NCBI RefSeq assembly: GCF_902498845.1
Contig: NZ_CABVLM010000001.1
Location: 434,001 to 498,000 of the forward strand
DNA length: 64,000 nt
Reading direction: 5' to 3'
From: Pseudoalteromonas rhizosphaerae
Lineage (GTDB): Bacteria > Pseudomonadota > Gammaproteobacteria > Enterobacterales > Alteromonadaceae
Part shown: positions 9,498 through 18,251 of the stretch, one piece after another
Numbering within the stretch: the stretch's first letter is position 1
Layout of the letters: each line of letters starts with the position of its first letter
Notes under the pieces: model-generated
Seen by the model: only the letters and a program-made list of their open reading frames with translations
Told to the model about the DNA's origin: nothing
Database searches by the model: none
Position numbers and translations under genes: made by a program

Positions 9498-11177
9498 TTA
9501 CAGCGCTCCTTGTTCTATTTGTTTGGCTATCCAGGTTGAATTACGCATTGCCAATGTCATGATGGTTAATGTGCAATTTTTATGTGGATTAGAGGCAAAT
9601 ACCCCTGCATCCATCACAAATAAGTTGTCGCAATCCCATGTTTGGCCCCATTGATTGGTCACTGAATCCTTTGCTGAGCTACCCATGCGAGTGGTGCCTA
9701 CTTCATGAATGATCTCGCCACCTTTTGAAATTGCTTTTTCAGCAGCAGGTAATTTGCCCACAGTAGCTCCTAGATTTTCAAGGATCTGTTTCGCTGTTTT
9801 TAAGCCGTGCTCAATTTGTTTTAGCTCACGATCTGACCATTTGAAATGAAATTTCGAAACCGGAATGCCCCATTTATCTTTAACATTTTCATCAATTTCC
9901 ATGTAGGTATCATCGTTGGGGAGCATTTCTCCGCGCAGCGCAAAGCCAACATAAGATCCATAGGCATCACGAACTTGTTGTTTTAGCTCAATACCATAAC
10001 CACGTTTATCGCCAGAGACTCCAGAGCCAGGTTGATTAAAACCGCTACTGATCTCAAAGTGATAACCACGAGGAAAATCAAGCTCACCTTTGGCATGTGC
10101 TTTGTGTCCCCACCAAGGAATAAATAAATGGTTCCCAGTGTGGCCATCTTCGTTATAACGTGGGCGACCTTTTAATGCTGGAACTTGCGCACCAAGCCAA
10201 GCACCGGTTGAATCCATTAAGTTACGACCTACTTGGCCACTTGAGTTAGCTAAACCTTTGGGATGCTTGGCGTGTTTTGAATTTAGCAAAATTCGTGCGG
10301 ATTCGCAGGCACTAGCAGCAAGGATCACGATATCTGCTGTTAGTGTTTTTTCAGCTACGGTTTGCTTATCTATATAAGTTATACCCGTTACTTTACCGTC
10401 ATCATTAACAGCCACTGATTTAACCATTGCATCAGTAATTATTTCTAAATTCCCAGTTGCTTTTGCCATAGGTAATAATGAGGTTGTAGTTTGAAACGCC
10501 GCACCGATTGAGCAACCATGGCCGCAAGGTGTTGCATAAAAGCACGCCATACGATCATCTTTTGGCCGAGTTAATACTGCTCTGTGCATAGGCACGGCAG
10601 CGATACCCAGTTTTTTCGCACTGGCAGCAATCAGTAACTCAGGAATTCGCGGCGTTGGTGGTGGCTGTAATACCCCAGGTGCAGATGGCGGCATATCATC
10701 AAGGCCGGTATTGGTGCCGCAAATACCCACTAGTTCTTCCGTGATGTCGTACCATGGTGCGATATCATCATAAGTGAAAGGCCAATCTGCGCCGTTGCCA
10801 TCTTGGCTTTTACCTTTAAAATCATGTTCACTAAAGCGTAATGAGTAACGTCCCCAGTGATTAGTTCTTCCACCTAACATGCGTGCACGCCACCAGTAAA
10901 AATCAGTGCCTTTGGCGTTAGTATAAGGCTCATCAGGAACTTGCCAGCCACCATCGACGGTTGCATCGTAAAAGCCAAAGTTTTTGTCTTTATTTCCTGC
11001 GCCCATTAAAGGAGCTTCACTGTTACGGCGAAACATTGGGCTTTCTTTTTTTGGATCGTAATCACGTCCCGCTTCCAGTAATAATACTTTATGGCCTAGT
11101 TTAGTTAAGGTATAAGCGGCCATTGCGCCACCTGCGCCGGAGCCAACAACCAGTACTTTATGATCAAATGTAGACAT
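9498..11177 (-). CDS. GMC family FAD-dependent oxidoreductase (sugar/glycoside dehydrogenase)
   Basis: A 559-residue glucose-methanol-choline oxidoreductase. The Rossmann FAD motif is VVGSGAGGAMAAYTL near residue 10, with LLLEAGRDYDP after it. The GMC C-terminal part carries HEVGTTRMG (His near 491) and FASNPHKNCTLTIMTLA (His near 532), matching the catalytic region of the family. There is no signal peptide; export together with the Tat-bearing small subunit encoded next is the likely route. The pairing with DUF1080, sugar isomerases and Gfo/Idh points to glycoside or hexose 3-dehydrogenase activity making 3-keto-sugars in the periplasm. That specificity is inference. The stop lies 1 bp before the small-subunit gene. 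Confidence 0.92.
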   Translation of the reverse strand: MSTFDHKVLVVGSGAGGAMAAYTLTKLGHKVLLLEAGRDYDPKKESPMFRRNSEAPLMGAGNKDKNFGFYDATVDGGWQVPDEPYTNAKGTDFYWWRARMLGGRTNHWGRYSLRFSEHDFKGKSQDGNGADWPFTYDDIAPWYDITEELVGICGTNTGLDDMPPSAPGVLQPPPTPRIPELLIAASAKKLGIAAVPMHRAVLTRPKDDRMACFYATPCGHGCSIGAAFQTTTSLLPMAKATGNLEIITDAMVKSVAVNDDGKVTGITYIDKQTVAEKTLTADIVILAASACESARILLNSKHAKHPKGLANSSGQVGRNLMDSTGAWLGAQVPALKGRPRYNEDGHTGNHLFIPWWGHKAHAKGELDFPRGYHFEISSGFNQPGSGVSGDKRGYGIELKQQVRDAYGSYVGFALRGEMLPNDDTYMEIDENVKDKWGIPVSKFHFKWSDRELKQIEHGLKTAKQILENLGATVGKLPAAEKAISKGGEIIHEVGTTRMGSSAKDSVTNQWGQTWDCDNLFVMDAGVFASNPHKNCTLTIMTLAMRNSTWIAKQIEQGAL

Positions 11178-11179
11178 GC

Positions 11180-11872
11180 TTATAGTTCCTTAATTTTTAT
11201 ATTTTTAAACCACACTTTGTCACCATGATCCTGTAAACCTATGCGGCCTTCCTTTGCTGTTGCGAAGTTAGACCAAGTTGCAAATTTACTGTTTTTAACC
11301 AAGGTATTCCAAGTACTACTGCCCACAACAATACTGGCTGTGCTGACATCATTTTGCCAAACTTGTAAATGGTCATTAAGCATTCTAATACGCACCGTGT
11401 TCCACTCAGTTGCAGGTTTGTGAGCTGAAGTAGGTGGCGTAAATAAATCATAAATAGAGCCAGATAAATGAGAGTCTATTTTCGTATCTGAATGACGTTC
11501 GTTATCTATAATTTGGATTTCAGGGGCGTGCGAGTAAATATATTTACCCAACTCATCGGCTAGAACAAAAATGCCACTATTGCCAACTTCACTAATTTTC
11601 CAATCTAGTTTTAAGTCAAAATTGCGATAGACTTTTTTAGTAAGTATGTCGCCGCCGCCTTTAGTGAGTAACATTGCGCCATTGTCTATGGTCCATTTTG
11701 GGCTGAGTGTCTCACTTTTAAAATTGCGCCAGTGCGACATATCTTTGCCATCGAACAGTAATTGCCAGCCAGCTGATTGTTCTTCTTTAGAAAGTTGGTT
11801 ATCGGGTGTCTTAGCAAAAGCACTGCTACTAAAAGCCAGTGCAATTGACAACACAGAGATTGATTTAAGCAT
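11180..11872 (-). CDS. DUF1080 (3-keto-disaccharide hydrolase family) secreted protein
   Basis: A 230-residue protein with a Sec signal peptide (MLKSISVLSIALAFSSSAFA) and one DUF1080 domain, a concanavalin-like jelly roll. Family hallmarks are GWQLLFDGKDMSHWRNF, IFVLADELG, EIQIIDNERHSD, WNTVRIRMLNDHLQVWQND and GRIGLQDHGDKVWFKNIKIKEL. Members have been described as hydrolases of 3-keto-glycosides, acting after C3 oxidation of the sugar. The gene ends 2 bp before the GMC start, so translation is probably coupled. In this operon it would cleave the oxidised glycoside in the periplasm. Substrate identity is not visible from sequence. Confidence 0.9.
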   Translation of the reverse strand: MLKSISVLSIALAFSSSAFAKTPDNQLSKEEQSAGWQLLFDGKDMSHWRNFKSETLSPKWTIDNGAMLLTKGGGDILTKKVYRNFDLKLDWKISEVGNSGIFVLADELGKYIYSHAPEIQIIDNERHSDTKIDSHLSGSIYDLFTPPTSAHKPATEWNTVRIRMLNDHLQVWQNDVSTASIVVGSSTWNTLVKNSKFATWSNFATAKEGRIGLQDHGDKVWFKNIKIKEL

Positions 11873-11908
11873 ATAATACCCCTTATTTTTGTGTGTTACT
11901 TGTTGCTA

Positions 11909-13123
11909 TTAAACGTATTTTTCAACGTTTTTATTTTTTGTTATAAACAGATGAAGACCAATAAATACAATGATCAGGACAATCGGAAAAACCAGTAGAT
12001 TTTGTAATACAGCTTGTCCTGCGAGCACTTCAACTTGTTCTACACTGACACTCGTTGTTTGTGCTTGTGTTCGCGCATTATCAATCCAATGGCCTATGAC
12101 GGGGTTCCAGATGCTCATTGCAAACATGCCAGCTCCACCAATTAACGACATGCCAAGTGCACCTGTTTTTGGGGCATACTCAGCGACACAACCGATCATG
12201 GTTGGCCAAAAATAAGTAACGCCAACGGCAAATAGTGCTGCGGCAAGGTAGATGGTATTACCTTGCGCTTGGCTCATTAAAAATATCCCTAGTGTTGAAA
12301 AAATGGCTGAGCCCAGTAGGACACCCGATGGACTAAAGCGGTGCACAATCGGGCCCGCAAAAAACCGACCTAATGCCATCAATCCGGTGATCAAAGCTAA
12401 AATAACCATAGGCGAAGCGCCTGACGAGCCAAGGATTTGCTCAATCCATTGCTGAGTGCCAAATTCGGTGACTGCTGTCAGTGTCATGCAAATAATGAGA
12501 AACAAATACAGTGGTGAGAGTAAGTGTTTTAAGTTGCTGGTGGTTGAATTTTGCTGTGTATCAAACTGTGGAAATTGAGCTTTAAGCATCATCGCACCAT
12601 AAATAATGGTGGGCACAAGGATCAGAGAAACTTGCCATTGCCAGCTGAAGCTAGCGGATGTCATTGCATTTGAAGCTAATGCACCAATTACAATCCCGCC
12701 AGGAAACCAAACATGAAAGCGGTTTAACATAGTGGTGGTGTTTTTAGGATACATTTGGGCGATCAGTGGATTACAACCGGCTTCAACCGATCCATTGGCA
12801 AAGCCAATTAAAAAGGTCGAGATCAATAATCCCCAAAAACCATCTGCAGTGATAGTTAAAATAAGTCCGCCTAGGTGGCAAATAAACGCTAATGCAACCA
12901 ACTTTTTAGCACCAATCGCGTTATAAATGATGCCCCCGAGCATGGTTGCAACCGGAAACCCTAAAAATGCCATGGCATTTACCCAGCCTAGTTGTGTACC
13001 AGTGAGGCCGAACTGCTCGCCTAGTTGTCCTAAAACGCCAGCCCTTATTGCGAAAGTCATTGATGTGACAATTAATGCAATACAGCAAAGCCGAAAAATA
13101 ATACGATTATTGTTGTTATTCAT
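11909..13123 (-). CDS. MFS transporter, probable sugar or keto-sugar importer
   Basis: A 404-residue inner-membrane protein with about 12 transmembrane segments and an MFS layout. The first segment follows MNNNNNRIIFRL, GGIIYNAIGAKKL forms the loop 2-3 motif, and a hydrophilic linker occurs near residues 185-200. It belongs broadly to the sugar-cation symporters. It is third in the seven-gene operon, between a cytoplasmic isomerase and the exported DUF1080/GMC enzymes. This fits import of the periplasmic product for cytoplasmic processing. The transported compound is inferred from context only. Confidence 0.88.
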   Translation of the reverse strand: MNNNNNRIIFRLCCIALIVTSMTFAIRAGVLGQLGEQFGLTGTQLGWVNAMAFLGFPVATMLGGIIYNAIGAKKLVALAFICHLGGLILTITADGFWGLLISTFLIGFANGSVEAGCNPLIAQMYPKNTTTMLNRFHVWFPGGIVIGALASNAMTSASFSWQWQVSLILVPTIIYGAMMLKAQFPQFDTQQNSTTSNLKHLLSPLYLFLIICMTLTAVTEFGTQQWIEQILGSSGASPMVILALITGLMALGRFFAGPIVHRFSPSGVLLGSAIFSTLGIFLMSQAQGNTIYLAAALFAVGVTYFWPTMIGCVAEYAPKTGALGMSLIGGAGMFAMSIWNPVIGHWIDNARTQAQTTSVSVEQVEVLAGQAVLQNLLVFPIVLIIVFIGLHLFITKNKNVEKYV

Positions 13124-13141
13124 TGTGTGTGACCCTGTTTA

Positions 13142-14194
13142 TTAAATACCTAATATCCGCTTATTTCGCTGATCATTTGTGTCCATTGCGCTAAAGTCAT
13201 CAAATGCTTTAGCCGTAGGGCGGATCAAATGCTCTTTTATAAATTGTGCGCCTTCTTTCGCCCCATCTTCAGGATGTTTAATGCAACACTCCCACTCTAG
13301 AACTGCCCAGCCATCAAAACCATATTGCGTTAATTTGCTGAAGATACTTTTGAAATCAATTTGGCCATCACCTAAGGAGCGAAACCGACCAGGGCGCTCT
13401 TGCCAATCTTGATAGCCACCATAAATACCGCTGCGACCATTTGGATTAAACTCTGCATCTTTGACGTGAAATGCTTTAATACGATGGTGATAAATATCAA
13501 TAAATGCTAAGTAATCAAGTTGTTGTAAAATAAAATGGCTGGGATCATAAAGAATATTTACCCGTGGATGATTATTTGTCGCAGCTAAAAAGCGCTCAAA
13601 CGTTACGCCATCATGTAAATCTTCCCCTGGGTGAAGTTCATAGCAAACATCCACATCCATTTCATCAAAGTAGTCGAGGATTGGCAGCCAGCGTTTCGCA
13701 AGTTCTAGGAATCCTTGCTCTACAAGTCCTTTTGGACGCTGCGGCCAAGGGTAAAAAGTATGCCAAAGTAGCGCTCCTGAAAAAGTCACATGGCTTTTTA
13801 AGCCCAAATTTTTACTGGCTTTAGCTGCCATCATTAACTGATTGATGGCCCATTTAGTTCTGGCTATAGGATCACCGCGTAGTGCTTGAGGGGCAAAATT
13901 GTCAAACATGTCATCATATGCCGGATGAACTGCTACGAGCTGACCTTGTAAATGAGTTGATAACTCTGAAATTGTAAGCCCCGCCTGCGCAGCAATACTA
14001 GTCACTTCATCGCAATAATCTTGGCTTTGGGCTGCTTTTTCTAAATCGAAAATACGAGAATTTGCAGTCGGTAGCTGAATAGCTTTATAGCCTAAATTTG
14101 CTGCCCACTGACAAATAGTGGTAAAGCTGTTGAAAGGAGCTTCATCGCTAATGAATTGTGCTAAGAAGATCGCTGGACCTTTAATTTGTTTCAT
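13142..14194 (-). CDS. cytoplasmic sugar phosphate isomerase/epimerase
   Basis: A 350-residue TIM-barrel enzyme of the xylose isomerase-like/AP-endonuclease 2 superfamily, with no signal peptide. Probable metal-binding and catalytic positions lie in DVCYELHPGEDLHDG, NILYDPSHF, KAFHVKDAEF and WAVLEWEC. These are the Glu, Asp/His, His and Glu sets seen in sugar epimerases of this fold. It is second in the operon, starting 3 bp after the Gfo/Idh stop. Pairing with Gfo/Idh is common in inositol and keto-sugar pathways. A 3-keto-hexose or related sugar is the likely substrate by context. Confidence 0.9.
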   Translation of the reverse strand: MKQIKGPAIFLAQFISDEAPFNSFTTICQWAANLGYKAIQLPTANSRIFDLEKAAQSQDYCDEVTSIAAQAGLTISELSTHLQGQLVAVHPAYDDMFDNFAPQALRGDPIARTKWAINQLMMAAKASKNLGLKSHVTFSGALLWHTFYPWPQRPKGLVEQGFLELAKRWLPILDYFDEMDVDVCYELHPGEDLHDGVTFERFLAATNNHPRVNILYDPSHFILQQLDYLAFIDIYHHRIKAFHVKDAEFNPNGRSGIYGGYQDWQERPGRFRSLGDGQIDFKSIFSKLTQYGFDGWAVLEWECCIKHPEDGAKEGAQFIKEHLIRPTAKAFDDFSAMDTNDQRNKRILGI

Positions 14195-14197
14195 TTT

Positions 14198-15358
14198 TTA
14201 TCCAATTTTAAATGGTTGCCACTTAGTGTCTTTGCTCGACGCTGCTACAGCATTTTCTATAAATGCCATTCCGCGAATTGCTTCTTTAATACCAGGCACG
14301 TCGAAGTCACTGTTAGATGCTGAGTATCCGGCTTTTTTTGCGTGAATTTGTTTTGCAAAATTGACATAGATATTGGCAAATGCTTCAAGGTATCCTTCTG
14401 GATGACCTGCAGGTGTTCGCAGTGAATTTTGTGCCGCAGTACTTTTTAGGCCAACACCTGCACGTAATAGGGTGGTTGGCGCGTTATGGCTTTTGAGCCA
14501 CAAACTATTTGGTTCCATTTGTGACCACTCAAGACTTGCTTGGTCGCCATAAATACGCAAATTAAGATTGTTTTCTTCTCCTAATGCAACTTGGCTGGCA
14601 AGAAGTACTCCCTTCGAGTCGTTGTTAAAACGCAGTAAAACGGTGCCATCGTCATCGAGTGCTCTGCCTGCAACAACATGATTTAAGTCAGCGCATAGTG
14701 CCGTTATTTCTAGGCCGCTCACGTATTCAGCTAGATTTGCAGCATGCACTCCTATATCAGCTATACAACAACTAATACCGGCCTTATCAGCATCTAAACG
14801 CCATTTGGCTTGTTTGGCATTTTCATCTTCGCTGGTGGCAAGCCAACCTTGGCTGTACTCAACAATAATTTTACGAATAGCGCCCAGCTCGCCATCAGTA
14901 ATACGTTGGCGCGCTTCTTTGATCATCGGGTAACCAGTGTAGGTATGAGTTAATCCATATAAACAATCACTGGCTTGCAGAGTTTTTTCTAATAACAGCG
15001 CTTGTTCTAAATTTAGGGTGGCTGGCTTATCTGATAAAACGTGAAAACCTGCTTCAATCGCACACTTTGCAATTGGGAAATGCAAATGATTTGGCGTCAC
15101 TATTGCCACAAAATCAATTCGTTGATCGGCAGGTAACTTAGCTTCTTCGCTAAACATTTGTTGGTAGCTGTCATAGCAACGAGTTGGATTTATTCCTAGC
15201 ATTGCAGCAGTAGCTTGGCTGCGTGTTGGATCTGAACTAAAGGAGCCTGCGACTAACTCAATTAAGCCATCTAAGCGTGCAGCAATGCGATGGATTGCAC
15301 CAATAAATGCACCTTGTGCACCACCGACCATCCCCATGCGGATTTTGGCATTATTCAT
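14198..15358 (-). CDS. Gfo/Idh/MocA family NAD(P)-dependent oxidoreductase
   Basis: A 386-residue cytoplasmic sugar oxidoreductase and the first gene of the leftward operon. The Rossmann NAD(P)-binding segment begins RMGMVGGAQGAFIGAIHR. The family EKP-like motif appears as LSDKPATLN near residue 114, with Lys as the probable catalytic base, and a later segment, DIGVHAANLAEYVSGL, contains the conserved Asp/His. It would reduce or oxidise a sugar at one carbon using NAD(P). Together with the periplasmic GMC enzyme, a role in returning a 3-keto-sugar to the hexose is plausible. The 43-bp repeated motif lies about 80 bp upstream. Confidence 0.92.
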   Translation of the reverse strand: MNNAKIRMGMVGGAQGAFIGAIHRIAARLDGLIELVAGSFSSDPTRSQATAAMLGINPTRCYDSYQQMFSEEAKLPADQRIDFVAIVTPNHLHFPIAKCAIEAGFHVLSDKPATLNLEQALLLEKTLQASDCLYGLTHTYTGYPMIKEARQRITDGELGAIRKIIVEYSQGWLATSEDENAKQAKWRLDADKAGISCCIADIGVHAANLAEYVSGLEITALCADLNHVVAGRALDDDGTVLLRFNNDSKGVLLASQVALGEENNLNLRIYGDQASLEWSQMEPNSLWLKSHNAPTTLLRAGVGLKSTAAQNSLRTPAGHPEGYLEAFANIYVNFAKQIHAKKAGYSASNSDFDVPGIKEAIRGMAFIENAVAASSKDTKWQPFKIG

Positions 15359-15439
15359 GAAAAAAGCTCCATGTCAGTAATCGTCTACTGAGTTTAGTTA
15401 ATATCATGTTATTGATAATAGAGAATGAACAGCGTAAGG

Positions 15440-15482
15440 GATAATAAAAATTCGGTTGACAATGCAATAAAATCGGCGTTTT
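15440..15482 (-). promoter_or_regulatory. predicted AraC-type operator, copy A (gfo/idh-araC gap)
   Basis: Read on the minus strand it gives ACGCCGATTTT, 11 variable bases, AACCGAA and then TATTATC. The two CCGA half-sites (TCGG at 15473-15476 and 15452-15455 on plus) are 21 bp apart, two helical turns, as expected for direct repeats bound by AraC proteins. The motif recurs at 18061 and 26361. It lies between the Gfo/Idh operon and the divergent AraC gene, so it could control both. Confidence 0.7.
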
Positions 15483-15521
15483 ATGTATTATTATAAATTC
15501 ATATTTATAGAATATATTATT

Positions 15522-16247
15522 ATGGAAGTGCAAGGGATCATAAATAAAGCGGGTGTAAATCAACTTATCGCGGCATTTGATTTATTACCCGATATTTTGT
15601 TCTGGGTGAAGGATTCTGAGAGTCGAATTCTGTACGCAAATCAACATTTTATTGAACATCAAGGGTATAAGTCATTAGAGCAAATTTTACTGAAAACTGA
15701 TTTTGATTTTTCATCCAAGCACTTAGCATTTCAGTACGTCAATGACGATAAACGTGTAATGAATGGCTATGTTGTTACTGATCGTTTGGAGCTAAACCAA
15801 ACCTCAAATGGTGAATTGGCCTGGTTTTCAACGTCCAAAAAAGCAATTTTAGCTGACGATGGTCAAATACTGGGCACCTATGGCGTTACACGGCATTTAC
15901 AAAAAACATCAAAGGCTTTGTCGCATGTAAGAGCGATTGAAGGGCCAGTAAATTATATACGTGAACACTATCATCGCAATATCTGTATTGAAGAACTTGC
16001 CGAGCTTGCTCATTTATCGGTAAGTGCGTTAGAGCGGCGATTTAAAAAACATTTAGCAAAAACACCTAATCAATTTATTAACGAAATACGTTTAGAAAAC
16101 GCACGTAAGCTACTTGTTGAAACTCGTTTACCAATTTCACAAATAGCCTATCAATGCGGTTTTTCTGAGCCTAGCTATTTTAGTAAACAATTCAGACGCT
16201 TATTTGGTGAGATCCCTTCGCAAATGCGCGACCAAATTGAGCCCTAA
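15522..16247 (+). CDS. AraC-family transcriptional regulator with N-terminal PAS domain
   Basis: A 241-residue DNA-binding regulator. I prefer ATG 15522 (MEVQGIINKAG); an ATG at 15483 would add a Tyr/Ile-rich leader and overlaps the predicted operator. Residues about 15-130 form a PAS domain (LLPDILFWVKDSESRILYANQHF...), unlike the cupin sensor of classic sugar AraC proteins. The C-terminal double helix-turn-helix covers ICIEELAELAHLSVSALERR and LPISQIAYQCGFSEPSYFSK. It is divergent from the seven-gene operon and the only dedicated regulator in the island, so it is the best candidate for binding the three CCGA-repeat sites. Its stop overlaps the kinase stop by 4 bp, tail to tail. Confidence 0.9.
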   Translation: MEVQGIINKAGVNQLIAAFDLLPDILFWVKDSESRILYANQHFIEHQGYKSLEQILLKTDFDFSSKHLAFQYVNDDKRVMNGYVVTDRLELNQTSNGELAWFSTSKKAILADDGQILGTYGVTRHLQKTSKALSHVRAIEGPVNYIREHYHRNICIEELAELAHLSVSALERRFKKHLAKTPNQFINEIRLENARKLLVETRLPISQIAYQCGFSEPSYFSKQFRRLFGEIPSQMRDQIEP

Positions 16248-17119
16248 GCTAGCCGTTTAGCTAATTGAATAGCGCCTTGCTCGGGTAGGTAATGCGCATC
16301 ACATAGATAACCTTGTACTTTGGTAGATAACCAAGGAGTAATTTTCTCGGCTGTACCTCCCATTAATGTAATGTTGTGATAGCCGTGGCTAACTAAATGA
16401 TCGATATAACGGGTAATATAGCGCGCTGCTTGCTCTAAAATAATAATGGCCCAAGGATCATCTTGCATTGCGAAAACTAAAGGCGCAAAACCGGCAAAGT
16501 AAGCGGGTCTTGCATTGAGTGCTAATTCTGTCAGCTGGTTACTTGTATCACAATTAAGCTGTGCCAATAAGGTATTTATTAATGGGCTTGAGGGGGATAA
16601 GCCATCTAAAACCTCTAATGCATAACGAAATAAAGTTAAACCAATCCAGCCTCCGCTTGCGCCATCACTTAATAATAATCCATGGCCTCCTAATTCAATA
16701 ACGTTACCGTTTTTTATTGCTCCAGCACAAAAGCCAGTGCCTAAAATAATAATCGCACCACTGTTATCACCATGGGCACCTTGGCAGGCTATGTGTAAGT
16801 CAGTTGAAAAGTTAAATTGTGCAAATGGATGCTGCCACTGTGCCATCTTTTTATTTGCACCGGCAATGCCAGCGCCAGCGAGTCCGGCATAGGCATAAAT
16901 TGCCCCGAGTGTTGATAGCCCTAAACCAGCCTGTTGTAATGCGTGTGTTGTTGCATCAATAATGGATTGCTGCGCCACTTCAATAGAGGTTGCAATATTT
17001 GCTGCACCGCTTACTGCCTCAGCAAGTAGGGTGCCTTGTGCGTTTTCAAGCCTGACTCGGCATTTTGTACCGCCGCCATCAATACCTAAATACAGGGGAG
17101 GTTGAGAGTGGTTAGTCAT
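16244..17119 (-). CDS. BadF/BadG/NagK-type sugar kinase (probable N-acetylglucosamine kinase)
   Basis: A 291-residue ASKHA ATPase of the BadF/BadG/BcrA/BcrD family, which includes eukaryotic-type N-acetylglucosamine kinases. YLGIDGGGTKCRVRL near residue 10 is the phosphate-1 loop, GAIIILGTGFCAGAI near 126 is the phosphate-2 region, and NITLMGGTAEKI lies near the adenosine motif. The start overlaps the 3' end of cutC by 8 bp, so both are translated from one transcript. In this island, beside a glycosylasparaginase that would free GlcNAc, phosphorylation of GlcNAc is the simplest role. Other amino sugars or hexoses cannot be excluded. Confidence 0.85.
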   Translation of the reverse strand: MTNHSQPPLYLGIDGGGTKCRVRLENAQGTLLAEAVSGAANIATSIEVAQQSIIDATTHALQQAGLGLSTLGAIYAYAGLAGAGIAGANKKMAQWQHPFAQFNFSTDLHIACQGAHGDNSGAIIILGTGFCAGAIKNGNVIELGGHGLLLSDGASGGWIGLTLFRYALEVLDGLSPSSPLINTLLAQLNCDTSNQLTELALNARPAYFAGFAPLVFAMQDDPWAIIILEQAARYITRYIDHLVSHGYHNITLMGGTAEKITPWLSTKVQGYLCDAHYLPEQGAIQLAKRLA

Positions 17120-17852
17120 TTTTAGCCTGCTCGTTAGTTCGTTGATTTAAAATTGCGTTAATTAATAACGGATCCACCCAGCCATCCTTGTTGTGTACGC
17201 CGGAGTAGGCATGTAGTGACACTAAATTATTGTTGGCAAGTTGCCAAAGTGTACTTGCATTATCAGTGGTTACGCCACCACCAATAACAATTTCTATATG
17301 ATCATTGGCGTGGCTAATGATTGTTTGTAAATGATTAAGACCTTGCATAACGCCTTTATCATCAGTCCATTTAGTGCCATTTGTGAGGATACGGTCAATG
17401 CCCAGTTCAGTTAATAGGCCAATTGCCTTTTCGCTGTCTGCTATACAATCAAAAGCGCGATGAAATGTCGTTGCTAAATTATATTTATGTGCGCAGGCAA
17501 TAAGCGCTGTGGTAGCTGCGATATCAACGTCATTGGCGTTTAGCGCACCAAAAACAACACCGGTAGCACCTGCGTGCGCCGCGTGTGCTATTTGTGTAAG
17601 CATTAGCTTCAGTATTGTTGCATCAACAATAAATTGATTCGCAACAGGTCGTATCATGATAAGCAACTCGCCTTCTGAAGGCATTGCATGAGCTGCAATA
17701 GTCATTGCTGTTGCACTAGGAGTGAGACCTTCAAGTTGCATTGTGCTGCAAAGTTCAATTCTAGAGGCGCCAGCTGTAAATGCGGTTTTTACATTATCAG
17801 CTAACTGAATATGATCATCTGCGTTTAAACAGACTTCTAAATTTTTACGCAT
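17112..17852 (-). CDS. cutC: CutC family TIM-barrel protein
   Basis: A 246-residue CutC-family protein. The start is ATG 17852 (MRKNLEVCLNADD), with GGAACG upstream; a start at 17888 would add 12 residues before the conserved beginning. Hallmarks are GASRIELCSTMQLEGLTPS, MIRPV, GVVFGALNANDVD, FHRAFD, RILTNG and VIGGGVTTDNA. CutC is named for copper homeostasis in E. coli, but its biochemical activity is poorly defined. Here it overlaps a sugar kinase and faces a glycan-use operon, so a sugar-metabolic role is suggested by context. Copper-binding CxxC or Met-rich clusters are not evident. Confidence 0.9.
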   Translation of the reverse strand: MRKNLEVCLNADDHIQLADNVKTAFTAGASRIELCSTMQLEGLTPSATAMTIAAHAMPSEGELLIMIRPVANQFIVDATILKLMLTQIAHAAHAGATGVVFGALNANDVDIAATTALIACAHKYNLATTFHRAFDCIADSEKAIGLLTELGIDRILTNGTKWTDDKGVMQGLNHLQTIISHANDHIEIVIGGGVTTDNASTLWQLANNNLVSLHAYSGVHNKDGWVDPLLINAILNQRTNEQAKND

Positions 17853-18251
17853 TGTTTCGTTCCAAAATACCAGCGATGTTGTTAACAATAAAATATTTAA
17901 TAATAGTTGATACTATCAGAATAAATAAAACTTAGTTATAAATCAGTTGTTTATTTTTGTTTTTTACTTTTTATGAATATGAAAAGTGTTTTTATATGCC
18001 ATTAATTTAAGTTGATGACTATAAACTAGCTCAGCACTGATTGGATCTTTTTTTAACCTTAACGCCGATTTTGTCCTAGAGGCAACCGAATTTCTATTAT
18101 CACTTTCTTCGACAGAACCCTATTCTTGAAAAGCAGTTTAACAAGCTATTAACCCAGTTCTGAAATGCCTTAAGGTTTACCCACAGGGATTATCATGGGT
18201 TTTAAAGTGCTTTAACACAACTAACCACACACAATAATACTGGAGATAAAC
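17853..18251. other. intergenic promoter region between cutC and the first TonB receptor
   Basis: Non-coding, A+T-rich, 399 bp, between divergent genes. It contains the second copy of the predicted AraC operator at 18061-18103 and must hold the promoters for both flanking operons. I see no RNA gene or ORF in it. Confidence 0.7.
18061..18103 (+). promoter_or_regulatory. predicted AraC-type operator, copy B (upstream of TonB receptor 1)
   Basis: ACGCCGATTTT, 11 variable bases, AACCGAA, then TATTATCAC. CCGA half-sites fall at 18065-18068 and 18086-18089, 21 bp apart. It is about 150 bp before the receptor start and could also act on the divergent cutC-kinase pair. Confidence 0.7.
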
